Assembly (NCBI RefSeq): GCF_023073315.1
Contig: NZ_JADPJH010000022.1
Coordinates: forward strand, 315,944 to 379,943
DNA: 64,000 nt
Direction: 5' to 3'
Source of the DNA: Bradyrhizobium sp. 1
Lineage (GTDB): Bacteria; Pseudomonadota; Alphaproteobacteria; Rhizobiales; Xanthobacteraceae
Numbering within the stretch: the stretch's first letter is position 1; each line of letters starts with the position of its first letter. This document shows positions 43,549-52,476 of this stretch, one piece after another. Both the position numbers and the translations under genes were made by a program. The notes beneath the pieces are model-generated. The model did no database searches. It saw only the letters and a program-made list of their open reading frames with translations, and was not told where the DNA came from.

Positions 43549-43839
43549 ATGGCCCAATACGTTGCTATCATCGAAGACAATGGCCCGGAAGAAGCCGTTG
43601 GCATGTGGTTTCCGGACCTTCCCGGCTGCATGTCCGGCGGCGACGACATCGACGAGGCTCTGGAAAATGCACCCGAAGCGCTCACGCTCTATGCGCAGGA
43701 GCTTGTCGAGGACGGCCGGCAGCTTCCCCCGCCGCGAACGTTGGACCAGCTTAAGGCCGATCCTGAGTTTGCCGACGACTTGGGGAAATACACCGTCGCC
43801 CTGATCGAATGGCCGCCCTTCACTGAGGCCGAGGAGTGA
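43549..43839 (+). CDS. HicB-like protein (partial RNase-H fold), no HicA partner
   Basis: 96 residues. YVAIIEDNGPEEAVGMWFPDLPGCMSGGDDIDEAL is the HicB-type N-terminal fold, followed by ALTLYAQELVEDGRQLPPPRTLDQL, without the usual DNA-binding C-terminal domain. Full HicB proteins neutralise the HicA mRNA interferase, but no HicA is encoded next to it. It starts 8 bases after the helicase stop and is likely translated from the same message. It may be an orphan antitoxin or a household variant. Confidence 0.75.
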   Translation: MAQYVAIIEDNGPEEAVGMWFPDLPGCMSGGDDIDEALENAPEALTLYAQELVEDGRQLPPPRTLDQLKADPEFADDLGKYTVALIEWPPFTEAEE

Positions 43840-43927
43840 GGACTGTTCGCCGCACTGGCCGGACCTTCGACAGTTCTCGCCCGAACAGCCCTTGACCACC
43901 GCGAACTTCCCCGTATCAGATAACCCC

Positions 43928-44344
43928 ATGGTCCGGGGCTCCATCACACTGATCTTGCTGGCATTGGGGATGCCGTCGCTTGCGGCGGCGGAGACCATGA
44001 GCTTTGGCGATTCGCTCGGGCTGCTGGCCAAGAGCTGCGGTGCGGAAATCGTCGCCAATTGCCGCGGCGTCAACCCGGACTCGACCCGCCTGAAGGAATG
44101 CCTGTCGCGCAACCGCGACGTGCTGTCCCAGCAGTGCCAGAGCGACTATCTCGGCGCGTTCGATGCCATCCAGAAGCGCGTCGCCGCGCGCGTCACCGTG
44201 GCGAACGCCTGTCAGCGCGAGATCGTCAAGGTCTGCGGCGGCTCGACCAAGGAGACCAGCAAGTCGATCCCCTGCCTGGTCTCGACGCCCAAGGGCATCA
44301 GCAACAACTGCCTGAAGGCCGTCGACGACGCGGGGTATCGCTGA
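43928..44344 (+). CDS. Secreted cysteine-rich repeat protein
   Basis: About 138 residues. A signal peptide (LILLALGMPSLAAAET) is followed by regular cysteines: KSCGAEIVANCRGV, LKECLSRNRDVLSQQCQSDY and NACQREIVKVCGG, the pattern of the Cys-rich repeat first named in Golgi glycoprotein GLG1. Disulfide bonds in the periplasm are likely. Its stop overlaps the ATG of the OmpA-like gene (TGATG), so the two are translationally coupled and probably work together at the envelope. Confidence 0.75.
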   Translation: MVRGSITLILLALGMPSLAAAETMSFGDSLGLLAKSCGAEIVANCRGVNPDSTRLKECLSRNRDVLSQQCQSDYLGAFDAIQKRVAARVTVANACQREIVKVCGGSTKETSKSIPCLVSTPKGISNNCLKAVDDAGYR

Positions 44345-45000
44345 TGCGCGCGACCAGAATCGCCTTCACGCTTGGCCTGGTCCTGCTCGCGGGCGCAGCA
44401 AGCGCGCAGACCACGCCGCCGACCCGCGACGACATCGTCGGCAAGCTCAACCATTTCGAGGAGGCCGCCGAGCTCGACCTTCCCGCGCTGAAGACGCAGG
44501 TGATGGAGCGCGCCAAGGCCAGGATCAAGAACGATCCCGGTCCGGTGAACCGTCCGCCGATCGCACCCGATCTGGCCAATCTGCCAACCTTCACCACGCA
44601 GATCCAGTTCGATGCCGATACGCCGATCATCCAGCCGGCGTCCTACCAGACCGTCGGCCGCATCGCGGACGCGCTGGTTCATACCTCGCTGCTGCCCTAC
44701 ACGTTCCTGATCGTCGGACATGTCGAATCCAACACGAAGACGCGTGAGGCCAACGCGATCCTGAGCCAGCGCCGGGCCGACGCGATCCGCGACGTGCTGG
44801 TGAACACGTTCAAGATTTCGACCAAGCGGCTACATCCGATCGGCCTCGGCGAGGAGCAGTTTCTCGACCGCGCGAAGCCGACTTCGGTCGTCAACAGCCA
44901 GTTGCAAATCGCAACCTTTGCCAAGGTCCCCGAGGAGGCGCCCGCGCATCCGGCTGCGGCACCCGCGCCCGCGGCGAAAAAGCCCGCCAGGAAGCATTGA
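44344..45000 (+). CDS. OmpA-family periplasmic/outer-membrane protein
   Basis: 218 residues with a signal peptide (TLGLVLLAGAASA). From about residue 80 the OmpA-like peptidoglycan-binding fold is seen: QIQFDADTPIIQPASYQTVGRIADAL, then TFLIVGHVESNTKTREANAILSQRRADAIRDVL. An Ala/Pro/Lys tail ends the protein. It probably binds the cell wall. It is coupled to the preceding Cys-rich gene by overlapping stop and start codons. Confidence 0.87.
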   Translation: MRATRIAFTLGLVLLAGAASAQTTPPTRDDIVGKLNHFEEAAELDLPALKTQVMERAKARIKNDPGPVNRPPIAPDLANLPTFTTQIQFDADTPIIQPASYQTVGRIADALVHTSLLPYTFLIVGHVESNTKTREANAILSQRRADAIRDVLVNTFKISTKRLHPIGLGEEQFLDRAKPTSVVNSQLQIATFAKVPEEAPAHPAAAPAPAAKKPARKH

Positions 45001-45172
45001 GCGAACACGCCTCGGCGTCTGACGGAACCCTTTGAAGTTCTGACCGTTTGTGACCTGTCTCACAGCGCGACAGCACGGTTTCGCGCGACACTAGCGCCGG
45101 TTTGTGCACTGCCCTATCCGGTGCTATAGCCTCTATTCGTCCTTCCCCGCCCCCATGCTGCACGAGACCGAG

Positions 45173-45691
45173 ATGGCTGGCTATTTCCAACGCCAACTGG
45201 CCGATTACGTCGAATATCATCGCGATCCCTGGAATTGCGCGATGCACGTGGCCGGTATTCTCTTGCTCTTCACCGGCGCCGTGCTGCCGCTCACCCTCGT
45301 GCATTTCTCCGTGTTCGGGGTCGAGGTGAGCCTGGCGGTGGTTTTGGCCCTGCCGGTGCTGGTCTACTGGCTGATGCTCGACGCCGGGATCGGCCTCGGC
45401 ATCCTCGCGGCGATGATCGTGCTGCTTTCGGTCGCAACCGCGATCGGCAATCAGGTCTCGATGGTCATGATGTGGTCCATTTTTGCGGTGCTGATCGGGT
45501 TCGGCGTCGCATCGCAGATCGTCGGTCACAGGGTTTTCGAGGAACGGCAGCCGTCGATGGTGGACCATCCCACGCATTTCCTGCTTGGACCGATGTTTGT
45601 CATGGCGAAATTGTTCATTGCACTGGGCTTCCGTCGCGACCTTGCCGCGATTCTGGCGCCTGTTCCGGCCAACTCCCTTTCAACCCGATAG
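45173..45691 (+). CDS. Mpo1-like (DUF962) membrane protein
   Basis: About 172 residues with four hydrophobic segments. DYVEYHRDPWNCAMHVAGILLLF, with His residues at the helix ends, is the DUF962 signature; yeast Mpo1 of this family is an iron-dependent dioxygenase of 2-hydroxy fatty acids from sphingolipid breakdown. The bacterial function is not proven. An alternative start is the ATG at 45155. It is followed by an epimerase gene 29 bases downstream and an ICMT-like gene, forming a plausible lipid-related set. Confidence 0.75.
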   Translation: MAGYFQRQLADYVEYHRDPWNCAMHVAGILLLFTGAVLPLTLVHFSVFGVEVSLAVVLALPVLVYWLMLDAGIGLGILAAMIVLLSVATAIGNQVSMVMMWSIFAVLIGFGVASQIVGHRVFEERQPSMVDHPTHFLLGPMFVMAKLFIALGFRRDLAAILAPVPANSLSTR

Positions 45692-45720
45692 CTCCAGAAG
45701 CGAAACAGTAAACCTTCTTC

Positions 45721-46752
45721 ATGGCTCTCGTACTGGTTACCGGTGGCAGCGGTTTCATCGGACATCACCTCGTAGAAGCGCTCCGCGCCCGCGGGCAGCG
45801 GGTCCGCGTTCTCGATGTCCGTCCGCCGGCTGCGGCGAATGCCGACGTTGAATATGCCTACGGCTCGGTGCTGGACGGTGCCGCGGTCGAGGCCGCGCTT
45901 GCCGGCGTCGATCAGGTCTATCACCTCGCCGGCCTGCCCGGCATGTGGGTCGCCAACAAGCAGGACTTTCACGACGTCAATTGCCGCGGCACCGAAATCG
46001 TGCTCGGAGCCGCGATGAAGCACGGTGTGTCGCGCTTCCTGCACTGCTCGACGGAATCGATCCTGTTCCCCTATTCGGACCTGGGCGGCGCTGCCGCCGA
46101 GGAGGCCCTGCAGCCGGCCGACGCGATGCCCGGCGCCTATACGCGGTCGAAGTCGCTCGCCGAGCATTTTGCGGCGAAGGCCGCGGCCGCGGGCTTCCCT
46201 CTGGTCATCGGTACGCCGACCATGCCGATTGGTGCCGCCGACCACAATCTGACGCCGCCGACGGCGATGCTCTGGTACTTCCTCCAGAAGAAGGTGCAGC
46301 CGCATCTCAACTTCCTGGTCAATCTCGTCGATGTCCGCGACGTCGCGATGGGGCTGGTGCTGACCATGGAACGCGGCCGCCTCGGCCAGCGCTACATCCT
46401 CGGTGGCGACTGCGTGCCGCTCGGCAACATCCTGCGGATGATGTCGGCGATGAGCGGCCGCCGGCAGTTCCCGGTCGTCGTGCCCGGCAGGATCGCCGAG
46501 CTCTCCGCAATCATGCTGGAATCCATCTCCGATCGCATCACGCGCCGTCCGCCCAACGGCACTGCCGAGGGCGTGCGCATTGCGCTCGCCGCGAGCGATC
46601 TTTCGATCGGCAAGGCCCGTAACGAACTCGGCTATTCGCCGCGCCCGATCGAACCGGTCTTGCGCGAGACCATCACCCATCTGCTCGCCCGCAACGGCCA
46701 GCGGCCCTCCGGCGCCATCGAGCATCACGCGCTGTCCTCGCGCGCGAGCTGA
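45721..46752 (+). CDS. NAD-dependent epimerase/dehydratase (HpnA-like)
   Basis: 343 residues of extended SDR type. TGGSGFIGHHL binds NAD, and CSTES with YTRSKSLAE supplies the Ser-Tyr-Lys centre. The segment TPTMPIGAADHNLTPPTAMLW, then NFLVNLVDVRDVAMG and GQRYILGGDCVPLG is close in pattern to hopanoid-associated sugar epimerase HpnA and dihydroflavonol reductase relatives. No other hopanoid gene is in the window. Sterol- or lipid-linked substrates are plausible given its neighbours. Confidence 0.78.
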   Translation: MALVLVTGGSGFIGHHLVEALRARGQRVRVLDVRPPAAANADVEYAYGSVLDGAAVEAALAGVDQVYHLAGLPGMWVANKQDFHDVNCRGTEIVLGAAMKHGVSRFLHCSTESILFPYSDLGGAAAEEALQPADAMPGAYTRSKSLAEHFAAKAAAAGFPLVIGTPTMPIGAADHNLTPPTAMLWYFLQKKVQPHLNFLVNLVDVRDVAMGLVLTMERGRLGQRYILGGDCVPLGNILRMMSAMSGRRQFPVVVPGRIAELSAIMLESISDRITRRPPNGTAEGVRIALAASDLSIGKARNELGYSPRPIEPVLRETITHLLARNGQRPSGAIEHHALSSRAS

Positions 46753-46779
46753 CGCCGCCGCCCAACGCAAAGAACCTTC

Positions 46780-47406
46780 ATGTCCTTCGATTTCAGCAAG
46801 ATTCTCTCTGTCGCCTGGGGCGGCTGGACCACGACGTGGCCGACCGAACTCCTGGCTCTGATCTGGGTCGCTTTTCTCGCCAGCTGGGTCGGCGCCTCGT
46901 TCTGGCAGGGGCAGACCAAGAAGCAGGTCATGACGCTGGAGTCGCAGCGCTATCGCCTGCCGATCCTAGTCGGCGGCATCCTGTACACGCCTTTTATTGC
47001 GGAGATCTTTGGCTGGAAGCCGCTCTGGGTGCTCGGCAACACCGGCATCGCCGTTGCCGCCGTCCTTTCGGTCGCCGGCATCGCCTTCGCATGGTGGGGC
47101 CGGCTGCATCTCGGAAAGTTCTGGTCCAACACCATCACCCACAAGGAAGACCACCGCGTCATCGACACCGGCCCCTATGGCATCGTGCGCCACCCGATCT
47201 ACACCGGGCTGATCTTCGGCATGCTGGTGACCGGCGTTGCGATCGGCCTGGTGACGACGATCCTCGGCGCCATCCTGATCTCGCTCGGCATGTGGCAGAA
47301 GGGCCGGATGGAAGAGGTGTTCTTGTCGAAGGAGCTTGGCGAAGACGCCTACGGCGCGTACTGCCGCCGCGTGCCGATGATCATCCCGTTCCTGTCGCCG
47401 CGGTGA
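46780..47406 (+). CDS. Isoprenylcysteine carboxyl methyltransferase (ICMT) family membrane protein
   Basis: 208 residues with about five membrane helices. The C-terminal motif HKEDHRVIDTGPYGIVRHPIYTG followed by EEVFLSKELGEDAYGAY is the SAM-binding fold of ICMT/PEMT-type methyltransferases. Bacteria lack prenylated CAAX proteins, so a small lipid or isoprenoid is the likely acceptor. It starts 27 bases after the epimerase gene and completes a three-gene set. Confidence 0.82.
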   Translation: MSFDFSKILSVAWGGWTTTWPTELLALIWVAFLASWVGASFWQGQTKKQVMTLESQRYRLPILVGGILYTPFIAEIFGWKPLWVLGNTGIAVAAVLSVAGIAFAWWGRLHLGKFWSNTITHKEDHRVIDTGPYGIVRHPIYTGLIFGMLVTGVAIGLVTTILGAILISLGMWQKGRMEEVFLSKELGEDAYGAYCRRVPMIIPFLSPR

Positions 47407-47488
47407 GCGCGGAACATTCGGCCAGGAACCGCCCCCGCGCCAGCCCGTTAACGTCTCGACACCTGCAATCGCCGCAGAGCATCGAGCC

Positions 47489-47698
47489 ATGTCGGACGCC
47501 TACGATTATTTTCGCGAGCACGCGATCGCCGCCGTGCGCAAGGCGCGGGCGCTGCCGCCCGGACGGCCGAAGCAGAAGCAGCGCACCGTCGCGCGGGTCT
47601 ATCATCTCCTGTCCAGGGAGGCCGCGCTGAAGCCGAACGTCCATCATCTCGATGATTTTCGCGCGGCGCGGCGCGTCGAGCGGCAGATTGGCCGCTGA
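47489..47698 (+). CDS. Small unknown basic protein (69 aa)
   Basis: MSDAYDYFREHAIAAVRKARALPPGRPKQKQRTVARVYHLL forms a helix-Pro/Lys-helix layout, and the rest is charged. The protein is cytoplasmic, with no recognisable domain. It resembles short conserved genes of Bradyrhizobium from memory. The gap to the next gene (47699-47935) holds nothing recognisable. Confidence 0.6.
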   Translation: MSDAYDYFREHAIAAVRKARALPPGRPKQKQRTVARVYHLLSREAALKPNVHHLDDFRAARRVERQIGR

Positions 47699-47935
47699 TA
47701 TTTCTGCCCATGCAAATTTGATCGGCTGCCATTCCGAGGGAATAGGCGTCGGTCGAGTTCCCAGCCGGTTGACCTTTTGACCGCTAACCAGTTGGATGCG
47801 CGCGCAACTGGGCATGACGACATCCATCGTGGATCTGGAGAGGTCAACGATCAGGCAGGAATTAGGCCTTGGCCCGCGCGGGGCTTTGGGCGATCCAGCG
47901 TTGGACTGTGCCTTCGAGTTCAACAGGGGCTTCTC

Positions 47936-49240
47936 ATGAATTTTTCCAGCATCTTTGCGCAGTTCGTGGCGCTCGTCGGCGGAGTCGCGCTGCAATGGCG
48001 AAAGCTGTCGGGCACCACGCCGGCGCCGGCCTGGGGCCAGGCGCCCGCCATTCCCGAAGCCAAGCCGCAAGGGGCCCTTCCCACCCTGAAGATGCCGACC
48101 GCGCGCGGCTGGAGCGAGGGTCAGAAGCCGACGGCTGCGCCCGGGCTCAAGGTCAATGCGTTTGCGGCCGGCCTCGACCATCCGCGCTGGATCGAGGTGC
48201 TGCCGAATGGCGACGTGCTGATCGCGGAGGCGACGCAGATCGCGGGCGCGCCGAGGTCGGTGTTTCACTACGCGATGCAGGCGACGATGCGGCGCGCGGC
48301 GGCGCTCGGCGTTTCCGCCAACCGCATCACGCTGCTGCGCGACAAGGACGGTGACGGCGTTGCCGAAGTTCGCGGCGCCTTCATGGAGAACCTCAGCCAG
48401 CCGTTCGGCATGGCGCTGATCGGCGACACCTTCTATGTCGGCAACACTGACGGCGTGATGGCTTTCCCCTATGTCGCCAATGCCGACAGCATCACTGCGC
48501 CAGGCAAGCGGCTCACGACTTTCAAGCCGAACGGCCACTGGACGCGCAGCCTGCTCGCGAGCCCCGACGGCAAAAAACTCTATGCCGGTGTCGGCTCGCT
48601 CAGCAACATCGCCGAAATGGGCATGGAGGTCGAGGAAGGCCGCGCCGCGGTGTATGAACTCGACCTCGCCGCCGGCACGCACCGTATTTTTGGCGCGGGC
48701 CTGCGCAATCCCGTTGGCCTTGCCTGGGAGCCGACGACCGGCGTGCTCTGGACCGTCGTCAACGAGCGCGACGGGCTCGGCGACGAGACGCCGCCGGACT
48801 ATCTCACTTCGGTGCGCGACGGCGGCTTCTACGGCTGGCCCTATTGCTACTGGGGCAAGACGGTGGACGATCGCGTGCCGCAGGATCCGGCGATGGTCGC
48901 GAAGGCGCTTCAACCGGACTATGCGCTCGGCGGCCACACCGCTTCGCTCGGCCTGTGCTGGATGCCCGCAGGGACCCTGCCCGGTTTCCCCGACGGCATG
49001 GTGATCGGCCAGCACGGCTCGTGGAATCGCAGCACGCTCTCAGGCTACAAGCTGGTGTTCATCCCGTTCGAGAACGGCAAGCCCTCCGGCCCCGGTCGCG
49101 ACATCCTGTCGGGCTTCCTCGCGCCGGACGAGAAAGAATCCTACGGCCGACCGGTCGGCGTCGTGATCGGCCCGGACAAGAAGTCGCTGCTGATGGCCGA
49201 CGACGTCGGTAACGTGATTTGGCGCGTCACCGGGGCGTAA
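47936..49240 (+). CDS. PQQ-type sorbosone/glucose dehydrogenase-like beta-propeller
   Basis: 434 residues. The N-terminus is hydrophobic (FAQFVALVGGVALQW), suggesting export or anchoring. The propeller body shows AAGLDHPRWIEVLPNGDVLIAEA, KRLTTFKPNGHWTRSLLAS and FGAGLRNPVGLAWEP, the GSDH/L-sorbosone dehydrogenase pattern that binds PQQ and oxidises sugars or sugar aldehydes in the periplasm. AGGGG precedes the ATG. Its stop is 3 bases from the convergent aspartate dehydrogenase stop. Confidence 0.83.
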   Translation: MNFSSIFAQFVALVGGVALQWRKLSGTTPAPAWGQAPAIPEAKPQGALPTLKMPTARGWSEGQKPTAAPGLKVNAFAAGLDHPRWIEVLPNGDVLIAEATQIAGAPRSVFHYAMQATMRRAAALGVSANRITLLRDKDGDGVAEVRGAFMENLSQPFGMALIGDTFYVGNTDGVMAFPYVANADSITAPGKRLTTFKPNGHWTRSLLASPDGKKLYAGVGSLSNIAEMGMEVEEGRAAVYELDLAAGTHRIFGAGLRNPVGLAWEPTTGVLWTVVNERDGLGDETPPDYLTSVRDGGFYGWPYCYWGKTVDDRVPQDPAMVAKALQPDYALGGHTASLGLCWMPAGTLPGFPDGMVIGQHGSWNRSTLSGYKLVFIPFENGKPSGPGRDILSGFLAPDEKESYGRPVGVVIGPDKKSLLMADDVGNVIWRVTGA

Positions 49241-49243
49241 GAA

Positions 49244-50068
49244 TTACGTCCCGACGCACAGCGTGGCGCGCTGCTTGCGGAGCAGCGCGATCACGGATAG
49301 CGCCGTGATCAACCCGGTCTTGGGATTTTCAGACGGGATGTTCTCGATCGACATCGCGAAGCGCGCCGAATCCGCCTCGACCTCGATGCGGTGAACGTTG
49401 CGCGTCACGGTCGGATCGGCCCAGATCTGCACCATGGTGCGGTCGGGCCCGATGCCCGCGAGCGACAACGCCACCGCGACGTTCAGATTGGCCGGAAAGC
49501 CCTTCGCGGCCTCGCGCGCTGTGCCCTCGAACAATTTCAGCGGCTCGCGCAGCTTGTCGATGTCGATGTTGTTCTCGACGATGAACGGCGCGCCCTTAAG
49601 CCCGTCGATCGGCTTGCGCGTGACCATTTTCACCGAATGAATAGTGCCCACAGCAGCAGCGTTCACGGCATCGAGCCCGATCAGTGCGCCGGTCGGCACG
49701 AGGATGCGGCCGCCATTGGCGCGGGCGAGATCGACGAGATCAAAATTGTCGAGCAGCCCGCCGACGCTGACGACGACTGCGGCCCTGCCGCGCCTCACCG
49801 CGGGCTCGACGATCGCGCGCAGCTGGCTGCTCGGCGCGCATTCGACCACGATATCGGCGGCGTCGCCGAGCTGATCGATCGGCATGATTTGCGGCGGGCA
49901 GCGCAGGCCGCCCAGAAACGCCTGATGTTTTGCGGGATCGCGCACAGCGACGGCGGACAGTGTCAGTCCTTCGATACCTTGATCGAGCGCGGCTGCGATC
50001 TTGCTGCCGATCGAGCCCAGCCCCGCGATGGCCACTCGCAATTCGTTCTGAGCCTTCCGATCCGTCAT
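49244..50068 (-). CDS. nadX: L-aspartate dehydrogenase family protein
   Basis: 274 residues. The NAD-binding motif AGLGSIGSKIA is near the N-terminus. PTGALIGLDAVNAAAVG and FPANLNVAVALSLAG are typical of the aspartate dehydrogenase family (NadX), which makes iminoaspartate for NAD synthesis or deaminates aspartate. No nadA or nadC is present nearby, and the surrounding LysR, MFS and tartrate genes suggest a catabolic rather than biosynthetic setting. It ends 38 bases downstream of the LysR gene on the same strand. Confidence 0.8.
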   Translation of the reverse strand: MTDRKAQNELRVAIAGLGSIGSKIAAALDQGIEGLTLSAVAVRDPAKHQAFLGGLRCPPQIMPIDQLGDAADIVVECAPSSQLRAIVEPAVRRGRAAVVVSVGGLLDNFDLVDLARANGGRILVPTGALIGLDAVNAAAVGTIHSVKMVTRKPIDGLKGAPFIVENNIDIDKLREPLKLFEGTAREAAKGFPANLNVAVALSLAGIGPDRTMVQIWADPTVTRNVHRIEVEADSARFAMSIENIPSENPKTGLITALSVIALLRKQRATLCVGT

Positions 50069-50106
50069 CGCATCGCACCCTTTACCCAAGCCAATGTCAT
50101 AACCTC

Positions 50107-51024
50107 TCACGCCTCCCGTGCATAGCGGCGCAGGCGCGCCTCCAGCACCGCCAGTATGGCATCGCGGGCCGGATCGCGCGAGCCGCGCAGCCATGCTGCG
50201 GCGAGCGGCAGCCGGCCGACCGGGCCGCTTTGCTTTGGCCGGAGCGGCACGAAGCGCACGCCGGTCACCGCCATCCGCGTGGTCCAGCGCGGCACGATCG
50301 CAACCCCGAGCTTCGTTGCGACCAGATGGATGATGGTCTGCTTCTCGTCGGCGACCTGCACGATGCGCGGCGTCAGCCCGGCCTGCTCGAACAGCTTGAT
50401 CGTGAGGTCGTGGCTGTGTGGCCGTGAGCGGCGGTCTGGCACCAGCATCGCCTCGTCGGCGATCTGCGCCAGCGCGATCGATTTGCGCTCGGCCAGCGCA
50501 TGCCGCTGCGGAAACGCCACGATGGCGGTCTCCTGGAGCAGTTCGCGGAATTCGAGCCGCTTGTCCGCACTGTCGGGCGGGCGGACGAAAGCGAGATCGA
50601 GCGCGCCGGTCAGGATTTTTGGAAGCAGCCGGACGGTCTTGTCTTCGAGGAGCTGCACTGCGATCTCCGGATGCTTTGCCCGAAAATCCCGCAGCAGCGG
50701 CGGCAGCAACCCCGCCGCCGCGCTGTCGATGGCGCCGACCCGGAGCCGCCGCGCGGCGCCCGCGCGCGAGCGGTTGCGCAGATTGCTCTCGACCGCCTCG
50801 ACCTTGGCGAGGATCGCGCGGGCATCGCGCAATAGCGTCGTACCGTCTTCCGTAAGCGAGACCGCGCGCGTCGTCCGTGCGAACAGCCGCGTGCCCAGGT
50901 CTTCTTCCAGCAGCCTGATCTGCCGGCCGAGCGCGGAGGGCAGCATCTGGAGCTGCTGCGCCGCATGGCCGAAATGCAACTGCTCGGCCGCCGCCACGAA
51001 GCATCGAAGCTGATGCAATTCCAT
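50107..51024 (-). CDS. LysR family transcriptional regulator
   Basis: 305 residues. The helix-turn-helix (LRCFVAAAEQLHFGHAAQQLQMLPSALGRQI) and wing (LFARTTRAVSLTEDG) occupy residues 1-60, followed by a LysR effector domain. Divergent with the MFS transporter gene, it probably controls the transporter and the following tartrate dehydrogenase, and perhaps its own operon with aspartate dehydrogenase. Confidence 0.92.
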   Translation of the reverse strand: MELHQLRCFVAAAEQLHFGHAAQQLQMLPSALGRQIRLLEEDLGTRLFARTTRAVSLTEDGTTLLRDARAILAKVEAVESNLRNRSRAGAARRLRVGAIDSAAAGLLPPLLRDFRAKHPEIAVQLLEDKTVRLLPKILTGALDLAFVRPPDSADKRLEFRELLQETAIVAFPQRHALAERKSIALAQIADEAMLVPDRRSRPHSHDLTIKLFEQAGLTPRIVQVADEKQTIIHLVATKLGVAIVPRWTTRMAVTGVRFVPLRPKQSGPVGRLPLAAAWLRGSRDPARDAILAVLEARLRRYAREA

Positions 51025-51050
51025 CCCGGGTCCTCTTGTCTCGCCCAGCG

Positions 51051-51063
51051 ATGATTATATCAT
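51051..51063. promoter_or_regulatory. Candidate LysR site in the divergent region
   Basis: ATGAT and ATCAT face each other across three bases, 27 bases before the LysR start and 94 bases before the MFS start. The region 51051-51078 is AT-rich and may also carry promoter elements. Short arms make it tentative. Confidence 0.3.
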
Positions 51064-51156
51064 TTTTTTGTATAAACCAGCGCCAATTGAGTGAACCTCC
51101 CGCTTCCGCCTAGGCTCACTGCTGCATAACGAAAAACCAGGATTCAGGAGGCCAGG

Positions 51157-52455
51157 GTGGCGAGCGAGATTCAGACGCGCGTGCTGCGCAAGATCACCTG
51201 GCGCATCGTGCCCTTCATCATGCTGCTGTACTTCGTGGCCTTCATCGACCGCGTCAACATCGGATTCGCCTCGCTGACGATGAACAAGGACATTGGCCTG
51301 TCGCCGACCGTCTACGGTTTTGGCGCCGGCATCTTCTTCTGGGGCTATTTCCTCTTTGAGGTCCCCTCCAACATCATCCTGCACAAGGTCGGCGCGCGGA
51401 TCTGGATCGCGCGGGTGATGATCAGTTGGGGCATCGTGTCCGCTGCCATGGTGTTCGTGCAAGGCGCGACCAGCTTCTACATCCTGCGCTTCCTGCTCGG
51501 CGTCGCCGAGGCCGGCTTCTTTCCCGGCATCATCCTCTATCTCTCCTACTGGTTCCCGGCACGCCAGCGCGCCGCGGTGACCGCCCTGTTCATGGCGGCA
51601 GCACCGCTCTCGACCGTGCTGGGTTCGCCAATCTCAGGTGCGCTGCTGGAGATGGATGGCCTGCTCGGCTTCAAGGGCTGGCAATGGCTGTTCGTGCTGG
51701 AAGCGGTGCCTGCCGTGCTGCTCGGCTTCGTCGTGCTGGGCTTCCTGACCGACCGCCCGGAGAAGGCGAAATGGCTCGCTGATGACGAGCGGCGCTGGCT
51801 GATCGAGACCATGTATGCGGAAACCACCAGCAAGGCCGCGACCGCGAGCCACAGCATCTGGCGTGGCCTCGCCGATCCGCGCGTGCTGGCGCTGTCGCTG
51901 ATCTATTTCGGCACCTCGGCCGGGCTCTACACGCTCGGCGTCTGGGCGCCGCAGATCATCAAGCAATTCGGCCTATCCTCGCTGCAGGTCGGATTCCTCA
52001 ACGCGCTACCGGCAACCGCTGCCGTGATCGCCATGATCCTGTGGGCGCGGCATTCGGACCGTACCGGCGAACGCACCTGGCACGTCGTGTGGGCCTGCCT
52101 GATCGCGGCCGCAGGCCTCGCCTATGCGGGACTCGCGACTGGCATCGTCGCCGTGCTGGTCGCGCTGGCGCTCGTGAATATCGGCATCTCCTCGGCAAAG
52201 CCGCCGCTCTGGAGCATGCCGACGCTGTTCCTGTCGGGACCCGCGGCCGCGGCCGGCATCGCCACCATCAACTCGATCGGCAATCTCGGCGGCTTCGTCG
52301 GTCCCGCGATGATCGGCTGGATCAAGGACCAGACCGGCAGTTTTGTCGGCGGGCTCTACTTCGTCAGCGGCCTGCTGGTTCTCTCGGCGGTCCTGACCCT
52401 GCTATTGTCGCGCGCGCAGACCGCGCCGGTCGAACCCGTCCCGCAATCCCACTGA
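51157..52455 (+). CDS. MFS transporter, anion:cation symporter (tartrate/phthalate) type
   Basis: 432 residues with twelve helices. ITWRIVPFIMLLYFVAFIDRVNIGFA and GVAEAGFFPGIILYLSYWFPA are diagnostic of the ACS branch that carries tartrate, phthalate and similar acids. The GTG start has CAGGAGG upstream. The following gene, 21 bases downstream, encodes a tartrate dehydrogenase type enzyme, so uptake of tartrate or D-malate is likely. Confidence 0.9.
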   Translation: MASEIQTRVLRKITWRIVPFIMLLYFVAFIDRVNIGFASLTMNKDIGLSPTVYGFGAGIFFWGYFLFEVPSNIILHKVGARIWIARVMISWGIVSAAMVFVQGATSFYILRFLLGVAEAGFFPGIILYLSYWFPARQRAAVTALFMAAAPLSTVLGSPISGALLEMDGLLGFKGWQWLFVLEAVPAVLLGFVVLGFLTDRPEKAKWLADDERRWLIETMYAETTSKAATASHSIWRGLADPRVLALSLIYFGTSAGLYTLGVWAPQIIKQFGLSSLQVGFLNALPATAAVIAMILWARHSDRTGERTWHVVWACLIAAAGLAYAGLATGIVAVLVALALVNIGISSAKPPLWSMPTLFLSGPAAAAGIATINSIGNLGGFVGPAMIGWIKDQTGSFVGGLYFVSGLLVLSAVLTLLLSRAQTAPVEPVPQSH

Positions 52456-52476
52456 CATCTCACACGGAGCATCTTC

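Noticed and set aside
43549..43839. Complete HicAB toxin-antitoxin system
   Set aside because: Only a HicB-like protein is present; no HicA-sized gene with its conserved His lies on either side.
45721..46752. Hopanoid biosynthesis cluster
   Set aside because: The epimerase resembles HpnA, but no squalene-hopene cyclase, HpnB-H or related gene is in the window.
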